Assembly (NCBI GenBank): GCA_022842595.1 | Contig: JALHPF010000033.1 | Location: 1 to 61,753 of the forward strand | Reading direction: 5' to 3' | DNA length: 61,753 nt | Source: Rubrivivax sp. | GTDB lineage: Bacteria > Pseudomonadota > Gammaproteobacteria > Burkholderiales > Burkholderiaceae_C | Shown: in pieces, positions 1 through 7,367 of the stretch | Layout: each line of letters starts with the position of its first letter | How positions within the stretch are numbered: the first letter of the stretch is position 1 | Notes under the pieces: generated by a model | Database searches by the model: none | Told to the model about the DNA's origin: nothing | Seen by the model: the letters and a program-made list of their open reading frames with translations, nothing else | Made by a program: the position numbers and the translations under genes

Positions 1-341
1 TTGACCTTGGCCTTGAAGTCCTGGAACTCCTTGAACTGGTCGAGGTAGGCGTTGTTGATCGTGGCCGCAGCATCTGCCAGCGCGGCCTGGCCGCGCGGGG
101 TGATGCGGTAGTAGCCCCGGCGGGTGCCTTCGGCCAGGCCCGCCTTGACCAGGTAGGTCTTGGCCCAGTGCACGCGGTTGGCGAACATGGTTTGCTTGCC
201 GCTGGGCAGCAACTGCGCGCGTTCATCCGGCGTCAGGCCCAACTTGTCGGCGAGCTGCTCGACGGCGTCGCCGATCTTGGTCTCGCCTGCCGCCGCGCAG
301 GCCAAGACGGGGCGCATGAGGGTCTGGTAGTCCGGGATCAT
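1..341 (-). CDS. mrr: Mrr-like restriction protein, N-terminal part (cut by window edge)
   Basis: About 113 residues are visible, beginning MIPDYQTLMRPVL; the gene runs off the left edge. The visible part looks like the Mrr N-terminal winged-helix domain: a helix-rich start, then FANRVHWAKTYLVKAGL and the wing GYYRITPRGQAAL. Mrr-family proteins are usually DNA-binding endonucleases with a C-terminal PD-(D/E)XK nuclease domain that cuts methylated DNA; that half is outside the window, so activity cannot be judged. Its ATG overlaps the hsdS stop by four bases (ATGA), so it is probably translated with hsdS as the last visible gene of the restriction operon. The family call is fairly firm, the function is inference. 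Confidence 0.75.
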   Translation of the reverse strand, partial: MIPDYQTLMRPVLACAAAGETKIGDAVEQLADKLGLTPDERAQLLPSGKQTMFANRVHWAKTYLVKAGLAEGTRRGYYRITPRGQAALADAAATINNAYLDQFKEFQDFKAKV

Positions 342-1570
342 GCGAGCGCCTTTTCCATCTCAAGATGCACTTGCGGGCCGGTCTCGGTGAACGCTTTCGC
401 CAGCAGCGAACGGAATGTTGCTTCGGCCTTCTTGGCCGCAGCATCCTGGAGCGCACCGACCCCCTCGACGGCCTCAACTTGCAGCCTGAAGTTCTCTTGC
501 GCGGCCAACGGCGGAAGCAGAACCGGGAACGCGCTGAGCTGCGTCTTGTTGATGGACGCAATGCCCGTGGTCTTCTTGGCCACGCTGAGGAAGTACGCCT
601 TCCCGTACGCGCTGCCGACCAGGGAGCGCAGGTACTCGGGGACCAGACGATCCCTGTGGCTGCGCACCTTGAAGATGTGGTTCTGATGGACGCACAGGTC
701 GATCTCGCCGCACCAGAGCGCTGCTCGCCCCAACTTGTCGGGGTCGCCGCCCTCCGTCATCAGCAGATCACCGGGCACGATGCGGAGCTTCTCGACCTCT
801 GTCTTCTTGATGAGAATCGTCTTCACTTCATCCAGGTCAAGGCGGCCGTCCTTGACGTTGGCGACGCGCATGTAGGGCAGCTCGACGCTTTCATCGGCGG
901 AAAGATCGCGACCCTTGGCGGCGCCCGAGATCACATCGGCGACCGCGCTCAGGGGGAACGCCGGCCAGCCCTTCGGGTTCGTCGCCGGGTTACCGAACAT
1001 CTCCGCGAAGATCGCGGGGATCAGTTCAGCGGCCTTCTGCTGGGCCTGGCGACGCAAGCGGACGATGCCTTCGGCGCGGGAGAGCAGATCAACAGACGCT
1101 CTCTGCGCTGCGAGCGAAGGAAGGTCAATCGGCAACTTGCCAAGATCGGACGTTCGGTAGGCAGCTTGGCTTACCCACTGCGTGGCATTTGCCGTGAAGT
1201 ACCCAGAGGCTTGCAGTTTCCGTAGCCAGAAACTCAACCAGAAGGGGTCGACACGGCTGCGGTCCACGCGGACGCGCGTCAGATGGTTCGAGAAGCCGGC
1301 CGTCATCGGCGCGGTCACGACGGCGGACTTGCCCACGAGCTCAGCACTGTTCGTGTTGTTGAACAGGATGTCGCCAGCCAGAAGTTGGCCCCTGCCTTTC
1401 GGCGCTTCACTGGGATCCACTTGATAGACCTCACTGAGGTCCAAAGCACCATCGCTGCCGATGTTGAACGGCCGCAGGTGCGGCAATCCAGACTCGACGA
1501 GTCTGGACTTGCTGCAAGCAAAGCCCGCCTCATCGGACTCGATCAAGTCCACGACGAGAACCTGCTTCAT
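338..1570 (-). CDS. hsdS: Type I restriction-modification specificity subunit HsdS
   Basis: This 410-residue protein has the usual HsdS length and duplicated architecture: a first target-recognition domain (about 1-150), a conserved region containing LPIDLPSLAAQRASVDLL (about 150-185), a second target-recognition domain (about 200-345) and a second conserved region containing LLPPLAAQENFRLQVEAVEG. The two helical conserved regions set the spacing between the halves of the bipartite DNA target and dock HsdM and HsdR. The recognised sequence cannot be read from the protein. It overlaps hsdM upstream and the mrr-like gene downstream by ATGA, which indicates one operon. Confidence 0.93.
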   Translation of the reverse strand: MKQVLVVDLIESDEAGFACSKSRLVESGLPHLRPFNIGSDGALDLSEVYQVDPSEAPKGRGQLLAGDILFNNTNSAELVGKSAVVTAPMTAGFSNHLTRVRVDRSRVDPFWLSFWLRKLQASGYFTANATQWVSQAAYRTSDLGKLPIDLPSLAAQRASVDLLSRAEGIVRLRRQAQQKAAELIPAIFAEMFGNPATNPKGWPAFPLSAVADVISGAAKGRDLSADESVELPYMRVANVKDGRLDLDEVKTILIKKTEVEKLRIVPGDLLMTEGGDPDKLGRAALWCGEIDLCVHQNHIFKVRSHRDRLVPEYLRSLVGSAYGKAYFLSVAKKTTGIASINKTQLSAFPVLLPPLAAQENFRLQVEAVEGVGALQDAAAKKAEATFRSLLAKAFTETGPQVHLEMEKALA

Positions 1571-3189
1571 GCCGCCTCGCCGAGCGCAGCGCGAAGCGCC
1601 TCGACCTCTTCAACAATCTCTGCCTCGATGGCTGCCAGTTCGGCCAACAGTTCGCGCGGGTCTTGGTGCGCGGCCTGCACCTGGCTCATCGGCCGGTAGC
1701 GGCTGGCCGAAAGGTTGAAGTCGTTGGCTCGCAGCGCGGCGGTGTCGGCGAACCACCATGGCGCATCCCACTCGGCCTTGGGGTCGCGCTCGCTCCAGGC
1801 CTTGAGCCTGGCCTCGCGGTCGCGATAGGCCGCAGCCAAGCCGGGCATGTCGTCGGTTGCGACCGGCGTGTCGTGGTTGGCGTCCATCTTGTAGCCGTCG
1901 TTGTCGGCGTGCAGGAACATGACGTTCTCGGTCTTGCCACCACGGCGGAAGAGCAGCACCGAGGTCTTCACGCCCGAGTAGGGCTGGAAGACGCCACCCG
2001 GCAGGCTCATCACCGCCTCGACGCGGTTGTTTTCGATGAGCTGTCGCCGCAGTTCCTTGTGTGCGCCGGTGGAGCCAAAAAGCACGCCCTCGGGCACGAT
2101 GACGCCGCAGCGGCCACCCGGTCGCAAGCTGTCCATCATGTACTTCAGGAACAGCAGTTCGGTCGCCGTGCTGGTGCCGATCTTCACGTCGTCGACGATG
2201 CGGTCCTTGTCCACGCGCCCAGAGAACGGCGGGTTGGCCAGCACAACGTGGTAGCCCTCTTGCGGCAGGCCGAGCTCGGCCTTGCGCTCGTTGTCGAAAC
2301 TGGTGGTCAGCACGTTGCGCAGCAGGATGCGCACGTTGGCCAGGCCGCGCAGCGTCAGGTTCATCGTGGCCAGGCGGATCATCTTCGGGTCCACGTCGTT
2401 GCCGAAGAAGGTCTTGTTCTGGATGGCCGACAGTTGCGCGCTGGACAGCTTGTCGCCCAGGCCGCGCGTGTGGGTCTTGCCGTCGAACTCGACGTGCTGG
2501 ATGGCGCCGGGTGAGGAATTGGCCAGGCGCATGTGGTTGTAGGCCGCCACCAGGAAGCCCGCCGTGCCGGCGGCCGGGTCGTAGACGGTCTCACCGACCT
2601 TGGGGTCCACGATTTCGACGATGGTGCGGATGATGTGCCGGGGCGTGCGGAACTGGCCCAGCTCGCCGGCCTGCTTGATCTGCCGGAGCACATGCTCGAA
2701 GAGATCACCCTTGGTGTCGGCGTCCGATCGGTCCAGGCGCAGGCCGTCGACCAGAGTCACGACCTGGGTCAGGACGGTTGGCTCGTCAATGACCAGCCGC
2801 GCGCCGTGCATGAAGTTGACGGCAGAGCCGCCCGCCACCTCGGTGAAGAACGGGAACACCTCATCGCGCAGGAAGCGCACCAGCGGTTCGCCCGACAGGC
2901 CCGTCGCCCAGATTGACCACCGGAAGCGGTCTTTCGGGATCGTGGTCTCGCCCTTGGTGGGCGCGTTGAGCGGATTTTTCAGCGTCCAGAAGCCGTCGAA
3001 CATGCTGGTGTACGGCTGCTTCAGGACCTTGGCACGCGCCTGGTTCTCAGCATCGATGCCCTCGACCAGGTAGAAGAAGAACAGGAAGGCAAGCTGCTCG
3101 GCGTTGCTGACCGGGTCGGGGTAGCCGCCGCCGAACAGGTAGTTGCGGATCGTGTCGACATCACGCCGCATGTCTGGGGTCAAAGGCAT
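1567..3189 (-). CDS. hsdM: Type I restriction-modification DNA adenine methyltransferase HsdM
   Basis: A 540-residue protein of normal HsdM size. An N-terminal helical HsdM_N domain (about 1-150, with AEQLAFLFFFYLVEGID) is followed by the N6-adenine methyltransferase core: the SAM-binding motif DPAAGTAGF near residue 200 and the catalytic NPPF motif near residue 320. It methylates host DNA at the sequence chosen by HsdS and is the core of the M2S and R2M2S complexes. The gene lies 21 bp downstream of hsdR and overlaps hsdS by four bases. No frameshift or missing motif was seen, so the modification arm looks intact. Confidence 0.95.
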   Translation of the reverse strand: MPLTPDMRRDVDTIRNYLFGGGYPDPVSNAEQLAFLFFFYLVEGIDAENQARAKVLKQPYTSMFDGFWTLKNPLNAPTKGETTIPKDRFRWSIWATGLSGEPLVRFLRDEVFPFFTEVAGGSAVNFMHGARLVIDEPTVLTQVVTLVDGLRLDRSDADTKGDLFEHVLRQIKQAGELGQFRTPRHIIRTIVEIVDPKVGETVYDPAAGTAGFLVAAYNHMRLANSSPGAIQHVEFDGKTHTRGLGDKLSSAQLSAIQNKTFFGNDVDPKMIRLATMNLTLRGLANVRILLRNVLTTSFDNERKAELGLPQEGYHVVLANPPFSGRVDKDRIVDDVKIGTSTATELLFLKYMMDSLRPGGRCGVIVPEGVLFGSTGAHKELRRQLIENNRVEAVMSLPGGVFQPYSGVKTSVLLFRRGGKTENVMFLHADNDGYKMDANHDTPVATDDMPGLAAAYRDREARLKAWSERDPKAEWDAPWWFADTAALRANDFNLSASRYRPMSQVQAAHQDPRELLAELAAIEAEIVEEVEALRAALGEAA

Positions 3190-3210
3190 CGGTAGGTCTC
3201 GTGTCTCAGG

Positions 3211-5346
3211 TCAGGATGGCGCGCGCGGCTGCACGCCCGGATCGGGTTGGGATGGGTCTGCGTCGCCGAACACTGCAGCGCTGAGCGATTCGAGGATGTC
3301 GTCGAGGGCTGAAGCCCCGCCGAACACGCGCATCGCCTCGGGCATGCCGCCCATCAGCGTGAAGGGCGGAAAGGCGAAGTGCCCGGTGGTGAACTCGTCC
3401 CAGGTGTCGGCGTTGGCGCGGAGCTGGCTGCCGACGGTGCGAAGCCAGCGCTCTTGGTCGGGCGTGAATTCCTCTTCGCGGGCCAGGATCCAGGCCTCGA
3501 AGCGGGCTCCGACCTGTTCCTGCTGCTGCTCGGTCGCTTCGGGGAAGACCAGGTTGCCGTCTTCGTCCACCGTCACCCAGGCACGGGTGTTGGGGTCGAT
3601 GTGGTCGTCGACATCCAGGGACAGCAGCTTGCGCGGTTCGCTGTACGGTCTGGGCTTGCGCTCCATGACGAGACCGCCCTCGCCTGCTGCTTCGTCGTCA
3701 CCATGGAAGTCGGTGACGCCGACGAAGTCGAACATCGTGAAGACCGGCTTGCCCTTGGCCTTGCGGGTGCCACGGCCGCGCATCTGTTGATACAGGATGG
3801 TCGAGCGGGTGAAGCGCGCGAAGACCAGGCTGACCACTTCCGGGCAATCGAAGCCGGTGTCGAGCATGTTCACCGAGACCAGGATCTGGGGGAAGGTCTC
3901 CTTCTTGAAGCGCTTGATCTTGGTCATGCCGTCGACCGTGTCGTCGTCACCCATGCCGGAGACCACGTAGTCGGCATATCGCACCTCGGGTGAGGTCTTC
4001 TTGTCGGCAAAGGCCTGGTCGAACATGTTGGCAAGGGTCTCGGCATGGCGCTTGGTGACGGCGAAGACGATGACCTTGCCGAAGAGCGGTTTGCGCAGCA
4101 CGCCCTTGGCGTCGAGGTAGCCGTTGTCCATCACTTGGCGGAACTCGCGCACCATGGCCCGGTTGCGCTCCGGGATGGTGATCTTGCGTTCGAGGGCCGC
4201 CGGGTCGATGGTGATGGTCTTGGCACCATCGAACATCTCTTCCAGCTCGGCCCGGGTGGTGGCGTCCATCGCAGACCAGTCGAGCTCGTCGCGCGCGACC
4301 TCGAATCCGCCTTCGGCCGCCGTCTTGACGGTCTTGGCCTTGTAGATCTGGTACGGCACGAGGTAGCCCTCGCGGATGGCGTCCTTCATCTTGTAGCTGA
4401 AGGTCGGCCGGTCGACCTCGAAGAAGCGCAGGGTGTCGCGGATGGCGAGCTGGTCGTCCTCGTCGTTGAAGGTCGAGGGGTCGGCGATGCACGGGGTGGC
4501 CGTGAGGCCCACCTGCACGCCGTCGAAGTGCTTGAGCACGCCGCTCCACTTGCCGTAGATCGAGCGGTGGCACTCGTCCGAGATCACCAAGTCGAAGTAG
4601 CCGGCCGAATACTCGTGATAGATGTTCACCATGCTCTGCAGCGTGGTGATGGTGATGCGCTTCTCGTCCTGGAAGCGGCGCCCGGCGCGCAGCACGTAGG
4701 CCGGAAAGTCGCTCAGGTGTTCGGCGAAGGCGTCTTCGGTCTGCTTGGCCAGCGGGATGCGGTCGACGAGGAAGAGGACACGGGTGATCGCGCCGGCCTC
4801 GAACAGGCGCTTGATGAAGGCGGCGGCCGTCCGGGTCTTGCCGGTGCCGGTGGCCATCTCGACCAGGAGCTTGCGGCGCCCGGCCTGGATCTCTCGGCAC
4901 AGGGCGTCAATGCAATCGGTCTGGTAGTCACGCTCGACGATGTGCTTGTCGATCTCGACCGACAGCACGTTGCGCTTCACTTGGGCGGTGGCAGCACGGC
5001 GCTCCAGGTCTCCCTGGGAGAAGAAGGTCTTGACCAGACGCGGGAAGGCTTCGGTCTGCCACTCCCAGAAGCGGATCTCGTTGCCGTTGGCCAGGAAGAT
5101 GTACGGGACCTTGAGCTGGGCGGCGTAGGCCTTGGCCTGGTCCTCGGCTTCGGCCGGGTTGATGGCCGCCTTCTTGGCCTCGACAACGGCCAGGGACCGG
5201 CCGTTGCGGTCGCACAGCACGTAGTCGGCCTTGGTGCGGTCGGGCAGCACGTACTCGAAGCGCACGGCGTTCGTGTTCGTGATCTCCCAGCCCTGATCCC
5301 GGAGCTGGGCATCGATCCTGACGCGCGAGAACGCTTCGTTGGTCAT
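3211..5346 (-). CDS. hsdR: Type I restriction endonuclease/translocase subunit HsdR
   Basis: A 711-residue protein if it starts at MTNEAFSRVRID. The open frame extends 17 codons further upstream to 5397, but a GGGAGGAAG ribosome-binding-like stretch favours 5346. In order it has an N-terminal nuclease domain with the PD-(D/E)XK-like pair D...EAKK (in ADYVLCDRNGRSLAVVEAKK), Walker A GTGKT, the DECH box, TATP, and helicase motif VI QMRGRGTR. The C-terminal part after PKPYSEPRKL resembles the EcoEI-type HsdR C-terminal domain. It is somewhat shorter than the roughly 810 residues I recall for EcoEI HsdR. It should translocate and cut unmodified foreign DNA. It is first in the hsdR-hsdM-hsdS-mrr run. 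Confidence 0.93.
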   Translation of the reverse strand: MTNEAFSRVRIDAQLRDQGWEITNTNAVRFEYVLPDRTKADYVLCDRNGRSLAVVEAKKAAINPAEAEDQAKAYAAQLKVPYIFLANGNEIRFWEWQTEAFPRLVKTFFSQGDLERRAATAQVKRNVLSVEIDKHIVERDYQTDCIDALCREIQAGRRKLLVEMATGTGKTRTAAAFIKRLFEAGAITRVLFLVDRIPLAKQTEDAFAEHLSDFPAYVLRAGRRFQDEKRITITTLQSMVNIYHEYSAGYFDLVISDECHRSIYGKWSGVLKHFDGVQVGLTATPCIADPSTFNDEDDQLAIRDTLRFFEVDRPTFSYKMKDAIREGYLVPYQIYKAKTVKTAAEGGFEVARDELDWSAMDATTRAELEEMFDGAKTITIDPAALERKITIPERNRAMVREFRQVMDNGYLDAKGVLRKPLFGKVIVFAVTKRHAETLANMFDQAFADKKTSPEVRYADYVVSGMGDDDTVDGMTKIKRFKKETFPQILVSVNMLDTGFDCPEVVSLVFARFTRSTILYQQMRGRGTRKAKGKPVFTMFDFVGVTDFHGDDEAAGEGGLVMERKPRPYSEPRKLLSLDVDDHIDPNTRAWVTVDEDGNLVFPEATEQQQEQVGARFEAWILAREEEFTPDQERWLRTVGSQLRANADTWDEFTTGHFAFPPFTLMGGMPEAMRVFGGASALDDILESLSAAVFGDADPSQPDPGVQPRAPS

Positions 5347-5463
5347 CCTCTTTGCTTCCTCCCTTTGGCCAGTTCGCCCCAGTTTTCCGAAGCACACTGA
5401 AGCTCACCGTCGATTCTCGGTGTGGCTACGCTGTCCGCCTACACGCCCGGCTTGCCAGGCCCA

Positions 5464-5763
5464 TCAACCGCCTCTCGCGGGTTGACGCTGAGGGCGCTTA
5501 GGGGTGGGCTGAGCCTCGCTTTCGCGTGGCATCAGCAATTCGTAGCTCTGAACGCCGAGAGCGACTGCAATCCGCTCAAGATTATCAAGCGCGATGTTGC
5601 GAGCTCGACGTTCGACGTGCGCGACGAAAGTCCGATGAAGCCCGGCCTCGAAGGCCAGTGCCTCCTGGGACCATCCCCGATCGTGTCGCAGGGCGACGAT
5701 GTTCTCAGCGAGAACTTGGCGGGCGGAAGCAGGGAAAACGGGTTGTGCTCGACTTGATGACAC
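5464..5763 (-). CDS. Small XRE-family helix-turn-helix regulator
   Basis: A 99-residue protein with one HTH_XRE domain (about 18-75): the segment RHDRGWSQEALAFEAGLHRT has the classic WSQEALA first helix, a recognition helix, and the trailing DNLERIAVALGV helix. The start is GTG, with AGGAG about ten bases upstream; no better in-frame ATG precedes it. The C-terminus is a short basic, disordered tail (PTPKRPQRQPARGG). It sits 117 bp upstream of hsdR on the same strand, so it may act like the controller (C) proteins of restriction systems or simply regulate itself. The TTTAAGTCA direct repeat in its promoter region is a candidate operator. Confidence 0.8.
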   Translation of the reverse strand: MSSSRAQPVFPASARQVLAENIVALRHDRGWSQEALAFEAGLHRTFVAHVERRARNIALDNLERIAVALGVQSYELLMPRESEAQPTPKRPQRQPARGG

Positions 5764-5789
5764 GCATAGAAGTCTCCTGTGGTGTCGCT

Positions 5790-5813
5790 TTTAAGTCAGC
5801 CGCGTTTAAGTCA
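5790..5813. promoter_or_regulatory. Direct repeat TTTAAGTCA x2, candidate regulator binding site
   Basis: Two perfect 9-bp copies of TTTAAGTCA lie at 5790-5798 and 5805-5813, with a 15-bp period, in the short gap between the divergent XRE gene and the plus-strand gene at 5838. Position, AT-rich content and tandem arrangement suit an operator for the adjacent XRE protein. No binding evidence exists; this is inference. Confidence 0.4.
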
Positions 5814-5837
5814 CAATGTGGCTGCCTTGGAGACGTC

Positions 5838-6266
5838 ATGTTTGCGACCTACGAAGCGTTCAAGTTCCCACTTCAGTTCGGAGACGGCAGCACGATCTGG
5901 CGGGGCGTCGAGATCATGCTGAACAACCCGTGGCTGATAGCCACGCTGGAAGACGATGACGAAGTGCCGCGAACATTCCTGCTCAAGGGTCTTGACGACC
6001 TGCTGCACGTCATGGAGAGCTCTGAGCTGGGCAAGCTGACTGGCGTAAGGCTCGTACTACCCCCCTACGTCTCCCCTACCAGCGACTGGTCTTTCGTGCA
6101 CGTATGCCGCGTCGAACGTGAGTTGAGATCTAGCGACGGCGCGATGCCGAGTGCTGTACTGAAGTCGAACGACGGCCGGCGATACGGGGGCTTTCCGATT
6201 CACCAAACGCATCGCGATGAGGCCGATCTCATCGCGCTTGCGGACTTTCCTGTTGCAGCAACTTAG
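5838..6266 (+). CDS. Hypothetical protein, 142 residues
   Basis: I do not recognise this family. The ATG at 5838 has GGAG five bases upstream, a good ribosome-binding site, so I chose it over longer versions of the frame. The protein is acidic in the middle (TLEDDDEVPRTFLLKG), has no membrane segment or signal peptide, no cysteine-pair motif apart from one VCRVE, and looks like a small alpha/beta soluble domain. It is divergent from the XRE gene and followed 50 bp later by another small unknown gene on the same strand. It lies between the restriction operon and the recombinase module, as cargo would. Confidence 0.6.
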   Translation: MFATYEAFKFPLQFGDGSTIWRGVEIMLNNPWLIATLEDDDEVPRTFLLKGLDDLLHVMESSELGKLTGVRLVLPPYVSPTSDWSFVHVCRVERELRSSDGAMPSAVLKSNDGRRYGGFPIHQTHRDEADLIALADFPVAAT

Positions 6267-6316
6267 GCGTCCGTGAACAGGTTGTCTGCTCCTGCGTCAC
6301 CTGCTACATAAGTTCG

Positions 6317-6604
6317 ATGGCAAAACTCTTTCCGAACCTGCAGGTGAACTCAAAGTCCACAGGGCCCTGTGACGCTGAGGCGTCGGGCTCGACAGGTGAG
6401 GCGACGCGTGAGGTCGACACCGTCGTCGTTGCACTGATCCCTGAGTTCGAGCAGGTGCAGGTCCGAGACAGTGAAGGCCACCTCTACGCTCTGACGTCCA
6501 GGACGCGTGGCGTTGATCTCCTCGCGTTGCACGAGGGTCAGCGCATCGTTTGCGTGGTGACGCGGAGGCTTCCCAGAGTCCTCTGCGCGCAGGCCATGTC
6601 GTAG
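6317..6604 (+). CDS. Hypothetical small protein, 95 residues, possible beta-barrel fold
   Basis: I do not recognise a named family. The first 35 residues look disordered (SKSTGPCDAEASGSTGEATR); the rest alternates short hydrophobic strands (VVVALIPEFEQVQVRD, LYALTSRT, QRIVCVVTRRLPRVLCAQ) around a HEGQ turn, which suggests a small OB- or SH3-like barrel. That is a shape impression only. No strong Shine-Dalgarno sequence precedes the ATG. It follows the 142-residue gene by 50 bp on the same strand and may be co-transcribed with it. Confidence 0.5.
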   Translation: MAKLFPNLQVNSKSTGPCDAEASGSTGEATREVDTVVVALIPEFEQVQVRDSEGHLYALTSRTRGVDLLALHEGQRIVCVVTRRLPRVLCAQAMS

Positions 6605-6641
6605 TCCAGGCTTTGCGTTGAGGACGAAAACGGCGTAGGCA

Positions 6642-6730
6642 GCCATCTCGACCAGAAGCTTGCGGCGCCCCGCCTGCATCTCGCGGTACAGGGCGTCGAT
6701 GCACTCGGCCGGGTAGTCGGGCTCGACGCT
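6642..6730 (-). pseudogene. Relic of a second hsdR gene, about 30 codons
   Basis: On the minus strand this stretch encodes VEPDYPAECIDALYREMQAG then RRKLLVEMA, matching VERDYQTDCIDALCREIQAG then RRKLLVEMA of the intact HsdR at 4853-4941. By eye about 77 of 89 bases match, and many differences are silent. Homology ends exactly before the Walker A motif on one side and just before the VE on the other, so no functional domain remains. It is a scrap of a diverged type I R gene, not a recent copy of the neighbour. Confidence 0.75.
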
Positions 6731-6966
6731 GCCCGCCACGCCTGTGAAGGGCGCCGGGCTGCCCAGGCTCGTCAGCAGCATCTTGTAAGGCGCGTTGGGA
6801 TGTTGAGCGCTTTGGCCGTGTCCAGATCAGCGTGGTCACGGATCGAGCCGGCAGCCATCGCCAGAGGTCGCCGCGATCCGACTTGACGGGCTTGCGACTT
6901 TTGTGGCGTGAAGCACACAGTCTGCTGACGCCTTAGGAAAAAAGGCCTGGTGGAAATCAAGTCGTT

Positions 6967-6990
6967 GTTCCGTATGGAGTTTCCCGGAAC
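6967..6990. repeat. Inverted repeat GTTCCG-N12-CGGAAC
   Basis: Perfect 6-bp arms, GTTCCG at 6967-6972 and CGGAAC at 6985-6990, are separated by 12 bp in the AT-richer patch about 380 bp ahead of the first recombinase start. The arms could be a regulator or recombinase binding site. The repeat is short enough to occur by chance. Confidence 0.3.
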
Positions 6991-7367
6991 CGATCCGAAT
7001 TTCGGTGGTGTATGAAATATCGACCTATCGAGATTGGGTCGTTACCCCGGCGAATGCTGCCGCCACATGCCCCGAAGCATCTGGCGAAGCTGTCGCAGCG
7101 CCCCTAAGCTGCTCGCTATGCGCCCCGTGAACGCCATCAAACTTCAGCTGAATATGCACTCGCCATGTCAATCGGCGCTGCCCAGACATCGGCTCCGAAC
7201 AGTTGGCCTTCAGAGCGATGTTCACGTCACCCTACGAGTGAGGTTTGTTCTGGTCACCGGGGGATTTCGTACACCGCATGCGCCTGCGGCCGGTGTTTCC
7301 TCTCGCCCTCGGTGATGAACTGGAACCTGCGGAAACCTTTCACAGTTGTCTGTGCACAGCATCCTAC

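Larger units (their letters stand above)
6605..7367. other. Gene-poor 763-bp stretch between cargo and recombinase module
   Basis: No convincing complete gene lies here. It contains the hsdR relic (6642-6730), then sequence with stops in all frames, an AT-richer patch near 6930-7030 with a 6-bp inverted repeat, and the leader of the first recombinase. Several short open frames overlap on both strands but none has a good start, composition or recognisable product. The promoter of the recombinase operon must lie in the right part. Confidence 0.6.

Noticed and set aside
6297..6839. A 180-codon minus-strand frame overlapping the 95-residue gene
   Set aside because: Arg/Pro/Gln-rich shadow; only the neighbouring frame at 6642-6730 carries real hsdR homology.
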